Source: Heterobasidion occidentale
Lineage: Eukaryota > Basidiomycota > Agaricomycetes > Russulales > Bondarzewiaceae
Length of the DNA: 64,000 nt
Direction of reading: 5' to 3'
Assembly: GCA_039111635.1 (NCBI GenBank)
Contig: JBCAQO010000001.1
Location: 682,001 to 746,000, forward strand
The position numbers were made by a program, and so were the translations under genes. Below the pieces are notes generated by a model. It ran no database searches and was not told the origin of the DNA. It was given only the letters and a program-made list of their open reading frames with translations. Below are positions 43,041 to 58,534 of this stretch, piece after piece (positions within the stretch are counted from its first letter, which is position 1; every line of letters starts with the position of its first letter).

Positions 43041-43736
43041 GCTGGTGACAGATATTCGAGTAATAGCACCTGAGAAGAGAACGGTCAAGTTGCCAATGTG
43101 CTCAGACTTCGGAGTCCCCAAGGTTCAACATGTGCCACCGTTTATCAAAATTAAAATGATCCGGCAGAGCTTTGCCACCGTCGTCGTCCTGTGTAAACTG
43201 CGCTGTCCCTGAAGATTGTCTGTGAGTCCTGGCTGCGTGTATAGCCTGTTCAGCATTGCATTCCGAGGAACACGAGGATAGCGGCCGTGAGATATGTCCA
43301 TGCTTGATGCTCGGAGCGGCTCGAATAGCGGGTTCAGGGAAGCGGGAGCAGGGAGATCTGGGTGCAGCGGTTTGCGGCGACGTCCAGTGGACAGTGGGAG
43401 ACGTGAGAGATGAGGCGCATATCACAGAAGGTCTACACAGCGCCCTAGGGCAGCGGTACGGGCTACTCTGAATTTCTGCGAATGTCTTGTGCGGACGATG
43501 AAGTACAAAGGGGGAAATATGAAGACAAAGTGCCAAGACTCATCAATCACGACGACTACGACGACTACTACTACGACGACGACTACTGCTGCTACTACTA
43601 CCAAGGGAAGATCGATATAGGGAGGGTCAAGGGGTATCATGAGAAGGTACTTAGAGGCATTCAGCTCAGAGAGGGAGGTGGAGCATACGGAACGATGGAT
43701 AACACGAAGGTGGGTAAGCCAATCATGGGAAAGTGG
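43041..43736. other. Intergenic DNA with a GAC/TAC trinucleotide tract
   Basis: About 43549-43607 is a low-complexity run of GAC and TAC triplets that is open in several frames (a valine run on the minus strand, Asp/Tyr on the plus). I see no supported gene between copies F3 and F4. Confidence 0.6.
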
Positions 43737-44449
43737 TCAAAGGTACTCCCATTGGTAGGGTCCACCGGCGACGTACCACAACGGCAGAACTTTGACCCCA
43801 ACTCCAAGAGCTTTTTGCAGGCGACCTATGGATCCATAGAGTCAGCTGCTGATACACCACGACATCGAAGACGAGACGACGAACGTATATGTTCTGCTTT
43901 AGGCAGCTCATTGCTCTCCATACACGATTCGATACCATAATTGTCGACCATGCACACGATATAAGGTGTGTCAGGCGCGTTCAGCACACACTCCAGATAT
44001 ACTGGCAATTCAATGATCTCAGTAAGATAGTCCTCGACCAATCTTTTGGCTTGAACATGTCCGAGCTCGGTGTGGATCGGTATGCTTGGATCGTGTGACT
44101 GAGCAAAATAATTGATCTGGTCGAGCGTGATAGGAAGACCATAGTGCAGATATGGCGGAAATACTACTTCATCCCGGGGCAAAAGAACGCGAGGGAGTTC
44201 GGACAAGGGCGGAACCTTTGCCACCTCTTCCCTCGTCTGTCAAAGCCATGGTGGAGACGATGAGATGAGGTAATTAATGGCACAAAAGACACTGACGAAT
44301 ATGGGGTCCGAGGGAGTCCACTGAGGATGAAGCTCTTTCGGTACCTTTCGAAAGGCGTATGCGATAGGCTCTGGTGGAGAGCACTGCTGAGTCGTGGGAT
44401 CCTCTCGAATATCTTCGACGGGAGGTTCTGCGGAACGCAGAGTCGCCAT
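43737..44449 (-). CDS. Gene-family copy F4, intact three-exon hypothetical protein
   Basis: Exons (minus strand) are 44449-44297, 44236-43885 and 43825-43737, giving 198 codons including the stop. The introns have GTCAGT..GACAG and GTTCGT..CATAG ends and a CTGAC branch-like site. The protein has conserved blocks KVPKELHPQW, TREEVAKVPPLSELP, PPYLHYGLPITLDQI, ELPVYLECVLNAPDTPYIV and KVLPLWYVAGG. The introns fall at the same codons in F1, F3 and F5, which supports the model. There is no signal peptide and no known domain. It is the only apparently complete member in the window; function unknown. Confidence 0.75.
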
Positions 44450-45406
44450 CGCCGACGACGTCGATAATTGTGCACTTTAGCAAGTGGAGGAAGGCCGAAC
44501 TTCTGAGGACTCCTTATAATGTTCGTCGTAGCTCACGTGTTTTCTCACGGCAGAGTTGAAATTCAATACAGCGTGTTGCCACTGATTCATCTCTCGTTTG
44601 CTGCTCAGCCAATCATCGATTACTTCTCGATTCTCGACATCAGACAAGACGACGGGTGGGGAAGTGTTTGACAGGATGGCCCACTGATGGCCCCAACCGC
44701 CGCAGGGCGAAAGTGTCACATGTGTGCATTACAGTAGGCCTCATATGTTCGAGGCTCGAACATATGATCAGCATTTTCCAGCTGCACCTTATGCAGCGAT
44801 GCAGTGGCTCATCGATCAATTGTGATTCGGGGAAGTAACCATCTTCTATGGCTCAGGTTACGCACCACTTTGTCACTATTCAATCAGCATTTTTACCCGA
44901 CAGACGGAATGTCCTACAGCGAGCGAAGAATCGATAGACGGTTCGCCCCAGGATATGTAGATGGGGCAGTTTTCGTAACTCTGACGCAATTATAGAACCT
45001 CGTCGAACCATAGCGACGCCAAGCCGCCTACCAGCTTTCCTCTATAGGAAGACTTTGCGGCACCATCTCATAGATCCCCGGATGCAAGACAACTATCGAT
45101 TCTTCGCTTGCTGTAAGATGTTTTCTTCGTAACAATGGAGTGGCTGGCTTGGCGGGAAATGCTCATCTTCGGTGCTATGCATGGCTCAGTTACTGTTTTC
45201 ATCCAGTGGATTCTGAAATTGCCAGCGCAGGCCGAAATGCTGAGGTTTGTGCCACCGCCGGTGCCTTGGGGCGTATGGCAAAGGATGGCAAGGACTACGA
45301 GCTTACGATGATGGCTTAGCACTCCATCATTCTGCATCGGTGAGGCTGATGTATATAAGGGTAGATTTTATCGAAGAGGCTCTGAGGCATATCTACACCT
45401 GACAAC
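44450..45406. other. Intergenic region with an imperfect foldback repeat
   Basis: Bases 44916-44975 and 45067-45118 are inverted copies around ACAGCRAGCGAAGAATCGATAG. Weaker inverted similarity reaches about 44835 and 45200. No gene is supported. The region would contain the divergent promoters of F4 and of the gene at 45407. Confidence 0.5.
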
Positions 45407-47313
45407 ATGGCGGGCCCACATGCTCAACTCGATATTCCCGCCATCTCCATTTTGTGAGTTTTCGTCCTTTTCTGCTCGGGTTATTTCCAGTCGTCTTGGA
45501 TCAGCGCGTGAACACTAACACTGATCATGCATCCCTTTCAGTGACATGCCATTAAATGCGCCCCCGCCATCTACTTTTGAAATCAAGCGAGACCATATCC
45601 AAAAACTTCACACTCTCATCAGTGTTATCAAAGGAATATACCTCCGCGACGTCACAACAGCAGAATGGCCCTGGTATGCGTTCTACGACGAGGTTCTTCG
45701 TCACCTCTGTCTGTCTTTACCTCGCACACGCGGCAGTCAAAGGCGTTTACTCTACCTTGTCCCTCAAGGAAGAGTCAAGCACACATACTACAAACGTCCA
45801 TGTGCGTCGAGATTGTGTTGCTATATGAAGTGAATGATTGATCTCAACATTGTCCAGACACTACGGAGCAATGGAGCTTAGTTGCTGACTGGAGTCAAGA
45901 CATAAAGCACGCCAATGACAATCCGCCAGTTGCTACAATATCCAACATTAACAATAGTAGCGCCAACGCGGCTGCTGCTACAAACGATCCTAGTCATCTC
46001 GCCGACAATCCGACTGTTGCGTCAAGTGGTACCGGTCCTATCGTGAGCGAATCAGCCGACTTTCAGAGCGATATCGCCAGTGGCGAAGGAGACAACAACA
46101 ATGGCGAAGGTCACAACGACACGGGCGAAGGAGACAACAATACCAGCGAAGGAGACAACGACACCGGAGAAGGAGACAACGACACCGGAGAAGGAGACAA
46201 CGATACCGGAGAAGGAGACATTGACATCGGAGAAGGAGACGTCGACACTGGCGAAGAAGACGTCGACACTGGCGAAGAAGACGTCGACACTGGCGAAGAA
46301 GACGTCGACACTGGCGAAGGAGACGTCGACACTGGCGGAGGAGACGTCGACATTGGCGACCGAGTTAACGACATTGGCGGACGAGTTACGAAGGGTCTTG
46401 ATTTTGATGACGCCTTGCTCAACGATGAACAAGCCTTTCACCAAAACTTTATACCGGCGAAGTCATCCCCAGACGTCTCCACACCCCGACTCCTTCCACC
46501 CGGGAACATATCGCCTACTGGTCTGTCTACCAATGTGTCTCCAATTGAGCGCTCATATCCATTCGGATCGGATATAATACGCGGAGTCTCGATAATCGCC
46601 AGCGGCTCTGCTCTCTTCGCTGTGTCTGGCTTGGCCGACAACTCAGCCGACTTTTCCGCCAACGCTCTATCTGGACTTGACACCGGTCCTTTATCTGTTG
46701 GGCTTTCACAGCTAGACAATTCTGAGGGCAATCATGAAGGGTTGAGGATCGTACAGGAATCTCTTCTAATGCCATCGACACCGGCCAGTCTCGGGTGGCA
46801 TGTTCCACTCACTGCAACGCGACCGCGGAATCCTAAAAGCATGACTGTCAAATCTCGAGCACGAATTCCCGACTTCTTGATTTTTCACAGCTCATAGCCG
46901 AGGGCGCATACTCGTCAGTCAAGGAGATTCCTTCTTCTACCGGTCACCCTATCTTGGTAATGGAAGTCAAGCCTCTGGCACCGGAATGCTCACAAAGGTT
47001 CGCGAAATCGATGCTGGAACACGCGCAGGTCAAGAAGCAGACCTCTATCCAGGCTTGTCTCAGTTTAGATGAGCACAAAATGGATGCGATTACAGCGATA
47101 TCTGCTGCAGGACTGTGGGTAAAATTCGACGAGTATCGTCGTGATGACGTCATCCCTTTCCTTGGGCGCCCTATACCGGGCCCGAAAGCCCCGCTTGCGA
47201 AACACGCGAAGCCTTCTTCGTCAAGTGAAGTCTTGTACCTTTTCCGCGATGACATGAGCGACTATTCGCCTAGGGTCATGGATCTTTGGAGGAATACACT
47301 GCAGCTTGCTTAG
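45407..47313 (+). CDS. Hypothetical protein with acidic heptapeptide repeats and possible PD-(D/E)XK-like C-terminus
   Basis: Exon 1 is 45407-45453, intron 45454-45541, exon 2 45542-45801, intron 45802-45857, exon 3 from 45858. The frame is continuous across both introns. An N-terminal helical part (residues 15-110) is followed by a low-complexity linker, then thirteen or more tandem GE(G/E)DxDT repeats. The frame stops at 46895-46897 (TAG) but clearly continues in another frame to 47313. Either a 44-nt intron (46847-46890, GTCAAA..TCACAG) or a frameshift joins them. Around the join lie SRARIPDF and ILVMEVKP, resembling the PD and ExK parts of a PD-(D/E)XK nuclease fold; splicing that intron would remove the PD part. 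Nuclease identity is tentative. Confidence 0.6.
46082..46396 (+). repeat. 21-bp coding minisatellite (GEGDxDT repeats)
   Basis: About thirteen clear and two degenerate 21-nt units encode acidic heptapeptides: first GEGDNDT-like, then GEEDVDT-like. The unit length keeps all six frames open here, so the overlapping frames are shadows. Confidence 0.9.
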
Positions 47314-47490
47314 CGATTCAAATCCAGATACCACCGTAATGATATCCTCTCTATTCAAGTTTTTTTTCTACTTTTTTTTGGAAACAACACAATACTTATG
47401 GCGAAATAGAAAGCTTCAAGTTTGCAGGGCATGTCGATAGTCTTGAATGTGCAACATCTACGTAGTTCAAAAAGAGCTTCGGGCGCCTGG
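47314..47490. other. Convergent intergenic spacer
   Basis: The 177 bp between the stop codons of two converging genes contain a T-rich run (about 47358-47382). The spacer presumably holds both polyadenylation regions. Confidence 0.5.
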
Positions 47491-50400
47491 TTAACAATCC
47501 ACCAACGTCAGCCCATCCCCGGATAACAGCGCCAGCATGGCGCCGACAACGGGATCGTCCTTCCCCACGCTTAGTGGTGTGTTCCCATCAAATGTGCGCA
47601 TGAGACGTGCGTCGAGCAGCCGCCTGCCACCAAGCAACGGAATTTGAGGCTGTTTAAGCAGGGTGGACTCGAATCGTATAAGGAGAGAAATTCATACCGG
47701 AGCTGTTGCACGAGGATCCCGATGCGTGGCCAGGCGCGGAGCTTGATTGTCCCCTCACGTCCGCCGACGACCAGTCCACCGCCGATGTGGTTGATCGAAA
47801 TGTTCCCGCCGAAAAGCAATAACGCGTAGAGAGGTACCTTAGCGATATCGTCATCACACCATAGGGTTGCGAAAGACAAAACAAAAGGGGGAGGAAGGAG
47901 CAAGAAGACATACCTCGGTAACATCCCGGAGAAAGACGCGGCCCGTCGCAACGCGAAGGAAGGAGACAACGATCCCGCTTCGCCACGAGCGCTCGCTGAA
48001 CAGCGCACTCGCTGGGTGGATCCACACGCGCTCTCCGCGCATGTCGACCGCCTTAAACTCCTTCGCTGTGTTCTCCCGGGGGACGGTCCCTGCTGCGACC
48101 TGATCAAATTTGACTGCGCCTTTGGGGAGCGAGATGCGTGAGACGCGCGGGTAGAATGCGGCGAGAAGGATCGCTTTTAGCACAGAGGGCGCGCCGCTGT
48201 GAAGATTAAGCGCAGGCGTATCAGGCATGGAGGCGGCTGGGACGAGGGAGAGCGAGGTGAGGGAATTGAAGAGTTCGTGTCGGATGGCGGTGATGTCGCG
48301 GATAGTAGAGTAGGAGATGAAGTTCTGATGTAAGTAATTAGCGGTAAAGAAAAATTGGGTGGACGGTTCAGACGATCATACGGACCTGCTCGCAGAATGT
48401 CTTGATAGCGCTGGACGGCTGTCCTTCAGAGCGAAGACGCATACACTCGTCATACGCATGAACATCGGTCAGGATATCGCTCTTTTCTACAGCGAATCGA
48501 GCACGAGTCCTGAGGGAGCGTAAGATACTATCCAGAGTAGAAGGCGGATTTTACTTACTGGTTGGCTTCATCGCGCTTGTCCATAGGGCTGATAAAGACG
48601 GGTTTCGATGATAAACATGCTGAAATGGTGAGGATGGGTCCCAAACACTGAAATATGGTGCCAAGGATCAACATCTACGAATGAGCTGTAAGTGCATGAG
48701 TCTGAGAGATAACGGAGGAGCCAACTTTTCCGAGCCTCAGATCAAGGGGTATGGTTGCCTACAGCCATTGAGCACGAGGGAGGAGTGAGTAGTAAGGAAA
48801 TCGCACCATATGTCTTCCAAGAGCCGTCAGTTCTCCTTCTTGATCAATTGCTCCAAGCTCTTTGAGAATTTGCCATGCGTTGTCCAAAGCGGCGACATCA
48901 GGAGGGTCGATTGCACGCCTTAAGAATGCCTATATATATTGGAAATTCGTCAATATACTAGCGTCGATTGTATAAACCCAAGTGTATCACCTTCACGTCT
49001 TGTTTTTCCCGCGTTGCCTTCACTGTCAATGAGATGCTCTCAAGGGGCACGCGCAATATCTCAGGCCTCGGATAACGTGCCATCTTCTGTTCTTGAGCGC
49101 GTGTGTACAGTTTATAACATGTGCCAGGTTGAGTTCGCCCTGCACGCCCGCGTCGTTGTCTAGCCGCAGCACGAGTGACCCATGTCTCGACGAGTTTTGT
49201 CAATCCGCTGTCAGTGTCATACCGCGTTTCTTTAACTTTTCCAGCGTCAACGACATAGATTATATCATCGATGGTGATGGACGTCTGGAGGGCTTAGTTG
49301 AGGCAGGACGAATGAGATCAACGGAACATTGACAGACCTCAGCCACGTTGGTTGCAACAACGATCTTCCATTTGGAAGTCGAGACGAAGACTGTGCGCTG
49401 TTCATTGCTGGAAAGATTCGCGTGCAGAGGAAGAATCATGGCGTTCGCGTTGGACAGAGCTGTTTTCAACCTCTCGATACATTGTCGGATCTCCTGGACT
49501 CCTGGAAGGAAAATGAGGATACCGCCCTTCTTCTGAGCACTCGACACGATGTGGGCGACTAATGCAGTTATAAGCTAATTGCGTGGTTAGCCGGATTACG
49601 GCTGACGTGGTATACGCCCACATACCTGATAGTCGATATTGTCTGACCGAGATATGGCCTGGACAGCAGCAGCAGTTTGTTCATCTAGTCCATCCAGCCT
49701 GTATTGATTGCGCTCCATGCGCTCCTCGTCTTCGTCTTGTTTCTGACCTCGTTTCGATGATGAGGGACGGTATTTGATTAAAGGTAGAACGTCCTCGAGA
49801 TATCTAGAAAAGGATGCATATTTAAGGACCCAGAACCCAGAATGGTAAGGCAAAGCTAACTTGTCCGTGACAGGATGCGTGAAACCTGGGATGCTCAAGA
49901 GAGGAGCACCGTTGAAATATTGCACGAAAGTCTCATGATTGATCGTGGCGGACATTAGAATGATCTTGATTGTCGGATTATGATGCAATAGTTCCTTGAG
50001 TTCTAGTAGCAAAAAGTCTCCATCCACGGATCGCTCGTGAACCTATCGTATGCCGATGAGAAATACAATGTCTGACTTCAGTAATAAAATACATACTTCG
50101 TCAACGATGACATGCGTGACATCCTTCAGACCATCACCAGAGCCGAGCCTTCTTAAAACAACCCCTGTTGTACAAAACAAGAGCTTCGTCTTTTCCGATT
50201 GTTTGCTCTCTCCGCGTATTGTGTAACCAACCGAACCATCATCAACACGTTCTGTTGAGACACGTGCTGCAACAGAGATGGCGGATATCCTCCGCGGTTG
50301 TGTCACCAGAATATTGGCAGTCGAACCTTGGCCCTCCAGGATTAAAGCATCTAAAATGAATTGTGGTACTGGAGACAAAATTCAATAAACAACGATCAGG

Positions 50401-52565
50401 ATCTGATTTTTGTCACCTACATTGAGTCGTTTTCCCGGAACCTGCAGGACTGAATCAAACACTGTGACCGAAGGATCTGACATCAAGATACGTACCGGTT
50501 TCACCGACAACGATGACAACTCTAGAATTCTGGAGTAAACCTAAGAACTCTTCTTTCGCAGTAAAAGCGGGAAGCTTTTTGCGAAGAGCATACAAGTCCA
50601 TGTATGCCTTTTGTTTACGCATGAGTTCAAATTCTTGTAAAATTTGATGGTCTGTTCGTTGATCTTTTCGTCGTTGCCCTCCCCTTTTGCCTGCCCTCGA
50701 CTTAGCCTCTACCGCCTCAGTCTCAGGGGGAGATTCGTCATCGAGAGGAAGGAACAGTGAGGATTTTGGCATGAGGTGCTGGAGAACAATCGATATATCT
50801 GGAGGCCCCTGATCTTCGACGTGTCCCCATTGCTCCTCCAGCACTTGCATCACACCTAAGCAGATACCTTCACCTGTGTTCTGTATGAAACCACTCTCGA
50901 AGGCTTCATGTAGCTGCGATAGGAGATGGAGCCGGACATAAGCAGGAACGGAATTGGAGGTGAGATATATTGGCGGCGGGTGAGTGGACTTATTGTAGGA
51001 ATATGTCGGGGGAATGACGAAATGAACCTGAATAGGCGCCACGAAAAGCGGCATCGTGAGAGTTGAATCATCGTCGTAACTAGCCCCGATGGCTTCAGCC
51101 TCCTCTGTACTTATCGACTCCGCTTCCGTGATGTCCAGGTGTTCTTCGAATATAGTGGTCCAATCCTTACCAACAAGGTAATGATTCAGAGCAGTGACTA
51201 AAAGCGCCCAATCTTCAATGAGCCGTGCATCTTCCAGACATTCACGTACGACGTGTGCAGGGAATCCTGCCTGTTTGATGGCGCGTTCCTCTATCCAACG
51301 TCTCTTCAGGTCGTCTGAACCTCCGTGTGTAGCCGTGATGAACGGGTTGGAAGAGTTGACTGCAGGAAGGAAGCGCTGTGGGAGGTCACATTCCGGGACA
51401 TGTAGTATCAGATACTCGATGCACGCTTCGAGAGGATTAGCTGAATGTAGGAGTTTCGACGCGAGAGGGGATGGCTGCGAAAGGAAGGCGACAGCGTTTC
51501 GAGCTTGCGCTATTTTAAAGCCAAGCTGTCCAAGCTGTCCAAGTAGTTGTGGAGAATGAGTCTCTGAGAGCACGAGTGGTGCAGCATCCTCCGCTTCAGG
51601 GTAGAGGGCGATCGTCTATCGAGGCAAGTATCAGTAGCCTTCCAACGGACTCACTATCGTCAAACCTTTTTGATAGCATCTTCAACCAATTCACGAAGTT
51701 CCGTCGCCATCTTCACTTCTGGTGCGTTCAAAAATTCTTTGGATACTTTCGAGGTGCTTCCACCTCCCGCATTTTGACCTTGCTGACTTTCATCCCTCTT
51801 CTTCGAAGCTTTCTCTTGCCGTTCAGTTACGGCCTTGCGAGCGGCAAAAGGATCAGATTCATACATCCATTTTTGATGCTCCTCCACATTCTTGTGTTCA
51901 GCAGCCAGCTCATTCCAGTATTCACGTGGACCTGGAGGGAGAATGCGGTTCAACTGGATCCCGTTGCAAAACTGGAGTATATTGAATATAGGAGTTAGTA
52001 CTGATGGACAGATGCAGACGAACTCGATAAAGAGCGTAAGTAGCACCCCAATGCTGCGCTTCTTGGACCGTAGGACGAACATACGGAGGATGAGGTTCTA
52101 ATCGGACAGTTTCTCGATCCCCATCAAAGCCTCTTTTGTGGACAAGGCGTATGAGAACAACCACGAAGGACCACCCATTTCCATGCTTGCGCTGTGCGAG
52201 GATTTGAAGATCATTGCCAGGAAAAATGGGTCGCGCACTCACAGTCTCAATGACAGGCTTCTCCCAGCTATTTTTTTTGCATCTAGTACAAGATGAATGA
52301 GTTCTGATATACAATCGACGCAAACCGCGCTGACGTGAGGACGTATGAAACGCCTCACCGAAGCTCACAGCTAGCGTCCGAGAATGTACGGAAATGATGA
52401 TCACCTCTCGTGGAGCAAACTTAACGGCGTCTTGGCGTTGGGAGGAAACAGAGACTTTGGGGCGGCCGAAGTGGATTGCTGCTCGTTATTGGGCTTAGGC
52501 TTCGAAGAGTTTCCCGCATTTCCAGACTTTACAACGGGTCGTGGGCGTGATGGAAGCGGTGGCAT
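47491..52565 (-). CDS. Ucp12/YLR419W-type (DHX57/DHX29-like) DExH-box RNA helicase
   Basis: Eighteen exons give 1352 residues in one clean frame. Exons (minus strand): 52565-52405, 52282-52243, 52191-52024, 51971-51666, 51615-50496, 50441-50421, 50368-50097, 50042-49861, 49803-49626, 49574-49338, 49284-48991, 48929-48807, 48758-48726, 48674-48559, 48509-48386, 48324-47914, 47837-47698 and 47623-47491. Order: a dsRBD-like segment (LLHERCKKNSWEKP), UBA-like and RWD-like regions before residue 590, then motif I GETGSGKTT (596-604), DEVH (695-698), [23 protein letters not shown], and the HA2/OB region. The family remodels RNA in translation or ribosome-related steps; the exact orthologue (DHX57 versus DHX29) is not settled. 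Length fits (about 1350-1430). Confidence 0.92.
50421..50441 (-). other. 21-nt microexon carrying the Walker A lysine
   Basis: Introns 50495-50442 and 50420-50369 isolate 21 nt that encode SGKTTQ of motif I. The 5' exon ends GETG and the 3' exon begins LPQF. Skipping it would remove the ATP-binding lysine in frame (21 is a multiple of 3). Confidence 0.85.
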
Positions 52566-52677
52566 AAGTTACTCTCTCATGCCAGGAAGCCTGCGACAAA
52601 GGTGATCGCATCGAGAAGGGCTGACTCATCACGTTCACGGACTCTCGCAGCCGCCTGGACCACTACCTCATCTGAGC
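52566..52677. promoter_or_regulatory. Shared 112-bp divergent promoter of two helicase genes
   Basis: The start codons of the Ucp12-like helicase (52563-52565, minus) and Prp22 (52678, plus) are 112 bp apart and point away from each other. No TATA box is evident. Co-regulation is inference from spacing. Confidence 0.65.
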
Positions 52678-56427
<3,750 letters not shown>

Positions 56428-57303
56428 GGACTTTCAGTGTACGGTTGTGCGATTGTATCTTATGTGTTTCAATTCCTATCTATTGTCCTGAAATCTCAAC
56501 GGTTGACGGCTTCCGCCTCATTGTGATCCAACAGACCAAGGCCCAAGGTTAGATCAATTCTATCTGATTCGATGGGAGCTTTAGTCGAAGCTGAAGTCAA
56601 GTAGCCCACTAGGAGCCCAGATGAGTGATCTGTAACTTACCGTATCCCGACCTACAACGCCATCTTGGGTGTTGACCTAGTGTTGACCTGGCCTAGAGAC
56701 CGTTCTGAATTAGCACGAGATGCAAGCAAATCCAAGCAGCAGTGGCAATGCTCAGGCATTTGTGGCACGATTGAAAAGTCACGTGATTTTCAACACTATG
56801 TCCATCTTGAAAACTTGGAAGCTTGAAATTATATTGCTCATAACTTAGCTAGCTGACTCCCCGCTTGCATATCTTTCAGATGTCGGACGCCACCGGGAAA
56901 CCCGCCGAGGCTGTCGTGGGCGAAAGGAGCTCGTACATGATACCATCGCTAGGTCGGCTGCAGAAGGCTATCGGGTGGGTCCCAAGGTATTGCCGACGTG
57001 GTACATCGCTGGGGCAACGAATGGGAATCTTGATGGCTAGTTTCCAACTTTCCAACTCTTTTTTGTGGTGATCTTTCCTCTCACAGTCCGCAAACATCTT
57101 TGAATACCACATCAGGCCCCACGAAGCTCGCATGCAATGGTATCGCGGTATGATACTTTGATCTGTCATCGGGTTTTAAATATGGTGGCAAAGCTTTGCC
57201 GAATTTTAATTTTGCCGTGTTGACGCGAGGCTTGAAAGCTTGACCACCCAGTCACCTTGGTCACTCTCTTTTGGGCGCGGAAGCCTTCATACTCATCAAC
57301 ACC
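56428..57303. other. Region between Prp22 and copy F5, with a duplicated block and an exon-3 relic (F6)
   Basis: 56549-56695 is an inverted match to 41158-41290. About 56950-57040 matches the last exon of the gene family (GGTCGGCTGCAGAAGGC.., then a WYIAG-like stretch out of frame), so it is a relic, F6. No intact gene is supported. Confidence 0.55.
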
Positions 57304-58050
57304 ATGTCGACCTCCACCATTCCTGATGTTACCATCACTCCAGCACATCCTGTCGAGGACAGCCAGCCGGCACCGACAACTCAGTCTTCTCTACCAGAAC
57401 CAATAGTACAAGCATTTAGAAAAGGGTGCCAAAAGAGATTCGCCCTCGGTGGAGTGACTCAGATCCCTTCTACGTGTGTGTCCATTGTTCCATCGACGAT
57501 GACGACTCATCGTCCTTGCCATTCCAGACGAGAGAAGAAGTGGCAAAGGTTCCGCCCATGTCCAAACTCCCTCGCGTTCTATTGCCCTTGCATGAATATG
57601 CTTCGCCACCATGCCTGCACTATGGGTTTCTTCTCACGTTTGATCAAATAACCTATTCGTTCATTCTCGCGACCCGAGTATGCCAATCACTGCCGATCTT
57701 GGACTTCTCAGCATCAAAACCGACCGCTTCGTTGCGAAATGCCTTACTGAATCGTCGACCTGCCAATATATTTAGAGCGCGCGCTGAATGCGCCTGACAC
57801 TTCATATATCATCGCGTGCTTGGTCGACAATTCTTCTATCCAGTCATCCATGAAGTACAACAAGATGCCAAAGGAAGAACACATACGTTCGTCGCCTCGG
57901 TTTTGGTGTCGCGATATCAGTTGCCGACTTTCCCTATCGATTCTATCGCCACTAGGTCGGATGCAAAAAGCTCTTGGAATAGATCCGAAGGTCCTGCCGA
58001 TGTGGTACATCGCTAGAGGCACCTACCGATGGCATACCGTTGACCAGTCA
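57304..58050 (+). pseudogene. Gene-family copy F5, degenerate
   Basis: ATG 57304 starts MSTSTIPDVTITPAHP. A 2-nt insertion near 57422 shifts the frame before VPKEIRPRWSDSDPFY. Intron 1 (GTGTGT..TTCCAG) and exon 2 (TREEVAKVPPMSKLP) follow. Further indels break the middle, near 57655-57780. Intron 2 (GTTCGT..CACTAG) and exon 3 (MQKALGIDPKVLPMWYIA) are recognisable, but the stop is lost. Its downstream flank to about 58260 matches that of F2. Confidence 0.65.
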
Positions 58051-58534
58051 CCCAATGACTTGCTTGTTTTTCTGCCATGTACATTCATTCTTTTCCTTGT
58101 CCGGATTCCGCACGTCTCAGAGAATGTTGCACTCTGACACAACCGAGGGTAGTCCACCACCACTGGTGGCGCATAGTCACCGTAAATGAATCCGTAAATG
58201 AGTTAGTTTTTGATATACCAGACCATGCGGACGCATACAGGATACAGCAGTTCTTGCATTTGGCATAGAAAGGTGCTACAGATGAATGAGTCCAGTCTGT
58301 TCTAGGCCTCTCCTGATACAAATTCCTGTGGTGCACAACTTGACCTGCTCGTTGAATTACGCATCGGGAATGGGCAACACGATGCGGATGATCGTGTTAT
58401 GTGGTAACGTATCTTGACGTCCAGATGAATATCTGATCTGTTTCGAGAGTTCGGAGCCGTCGATGAACGGCGCTCAGTGGAAATCAAAGCTACGCACCGT
58501 TTCGGGGGTTTGTTGAATGAACCAGGACGTCTGC
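58051..58534. other. Spacer containing duplicated flank of copy F5
   Basis: To about 58260 the sequence is an inverted match to 41325-41523. From there to 58534 I see only the presumed 3' end region of the NXT1-like gene. Confidence 0.5.

Noticed and set aside
43422..43640. Valine-run ORF on the minus strand
   Set aside because: It is a translation of a GAC/TAC trinucleotide repeat, not a protein signal.
46052..46577. Additional open frames over the acidic repeat
   Set aside because: A 21-bp repeat keeps all frames open; only the frame joined by the two upstream introns is supported.
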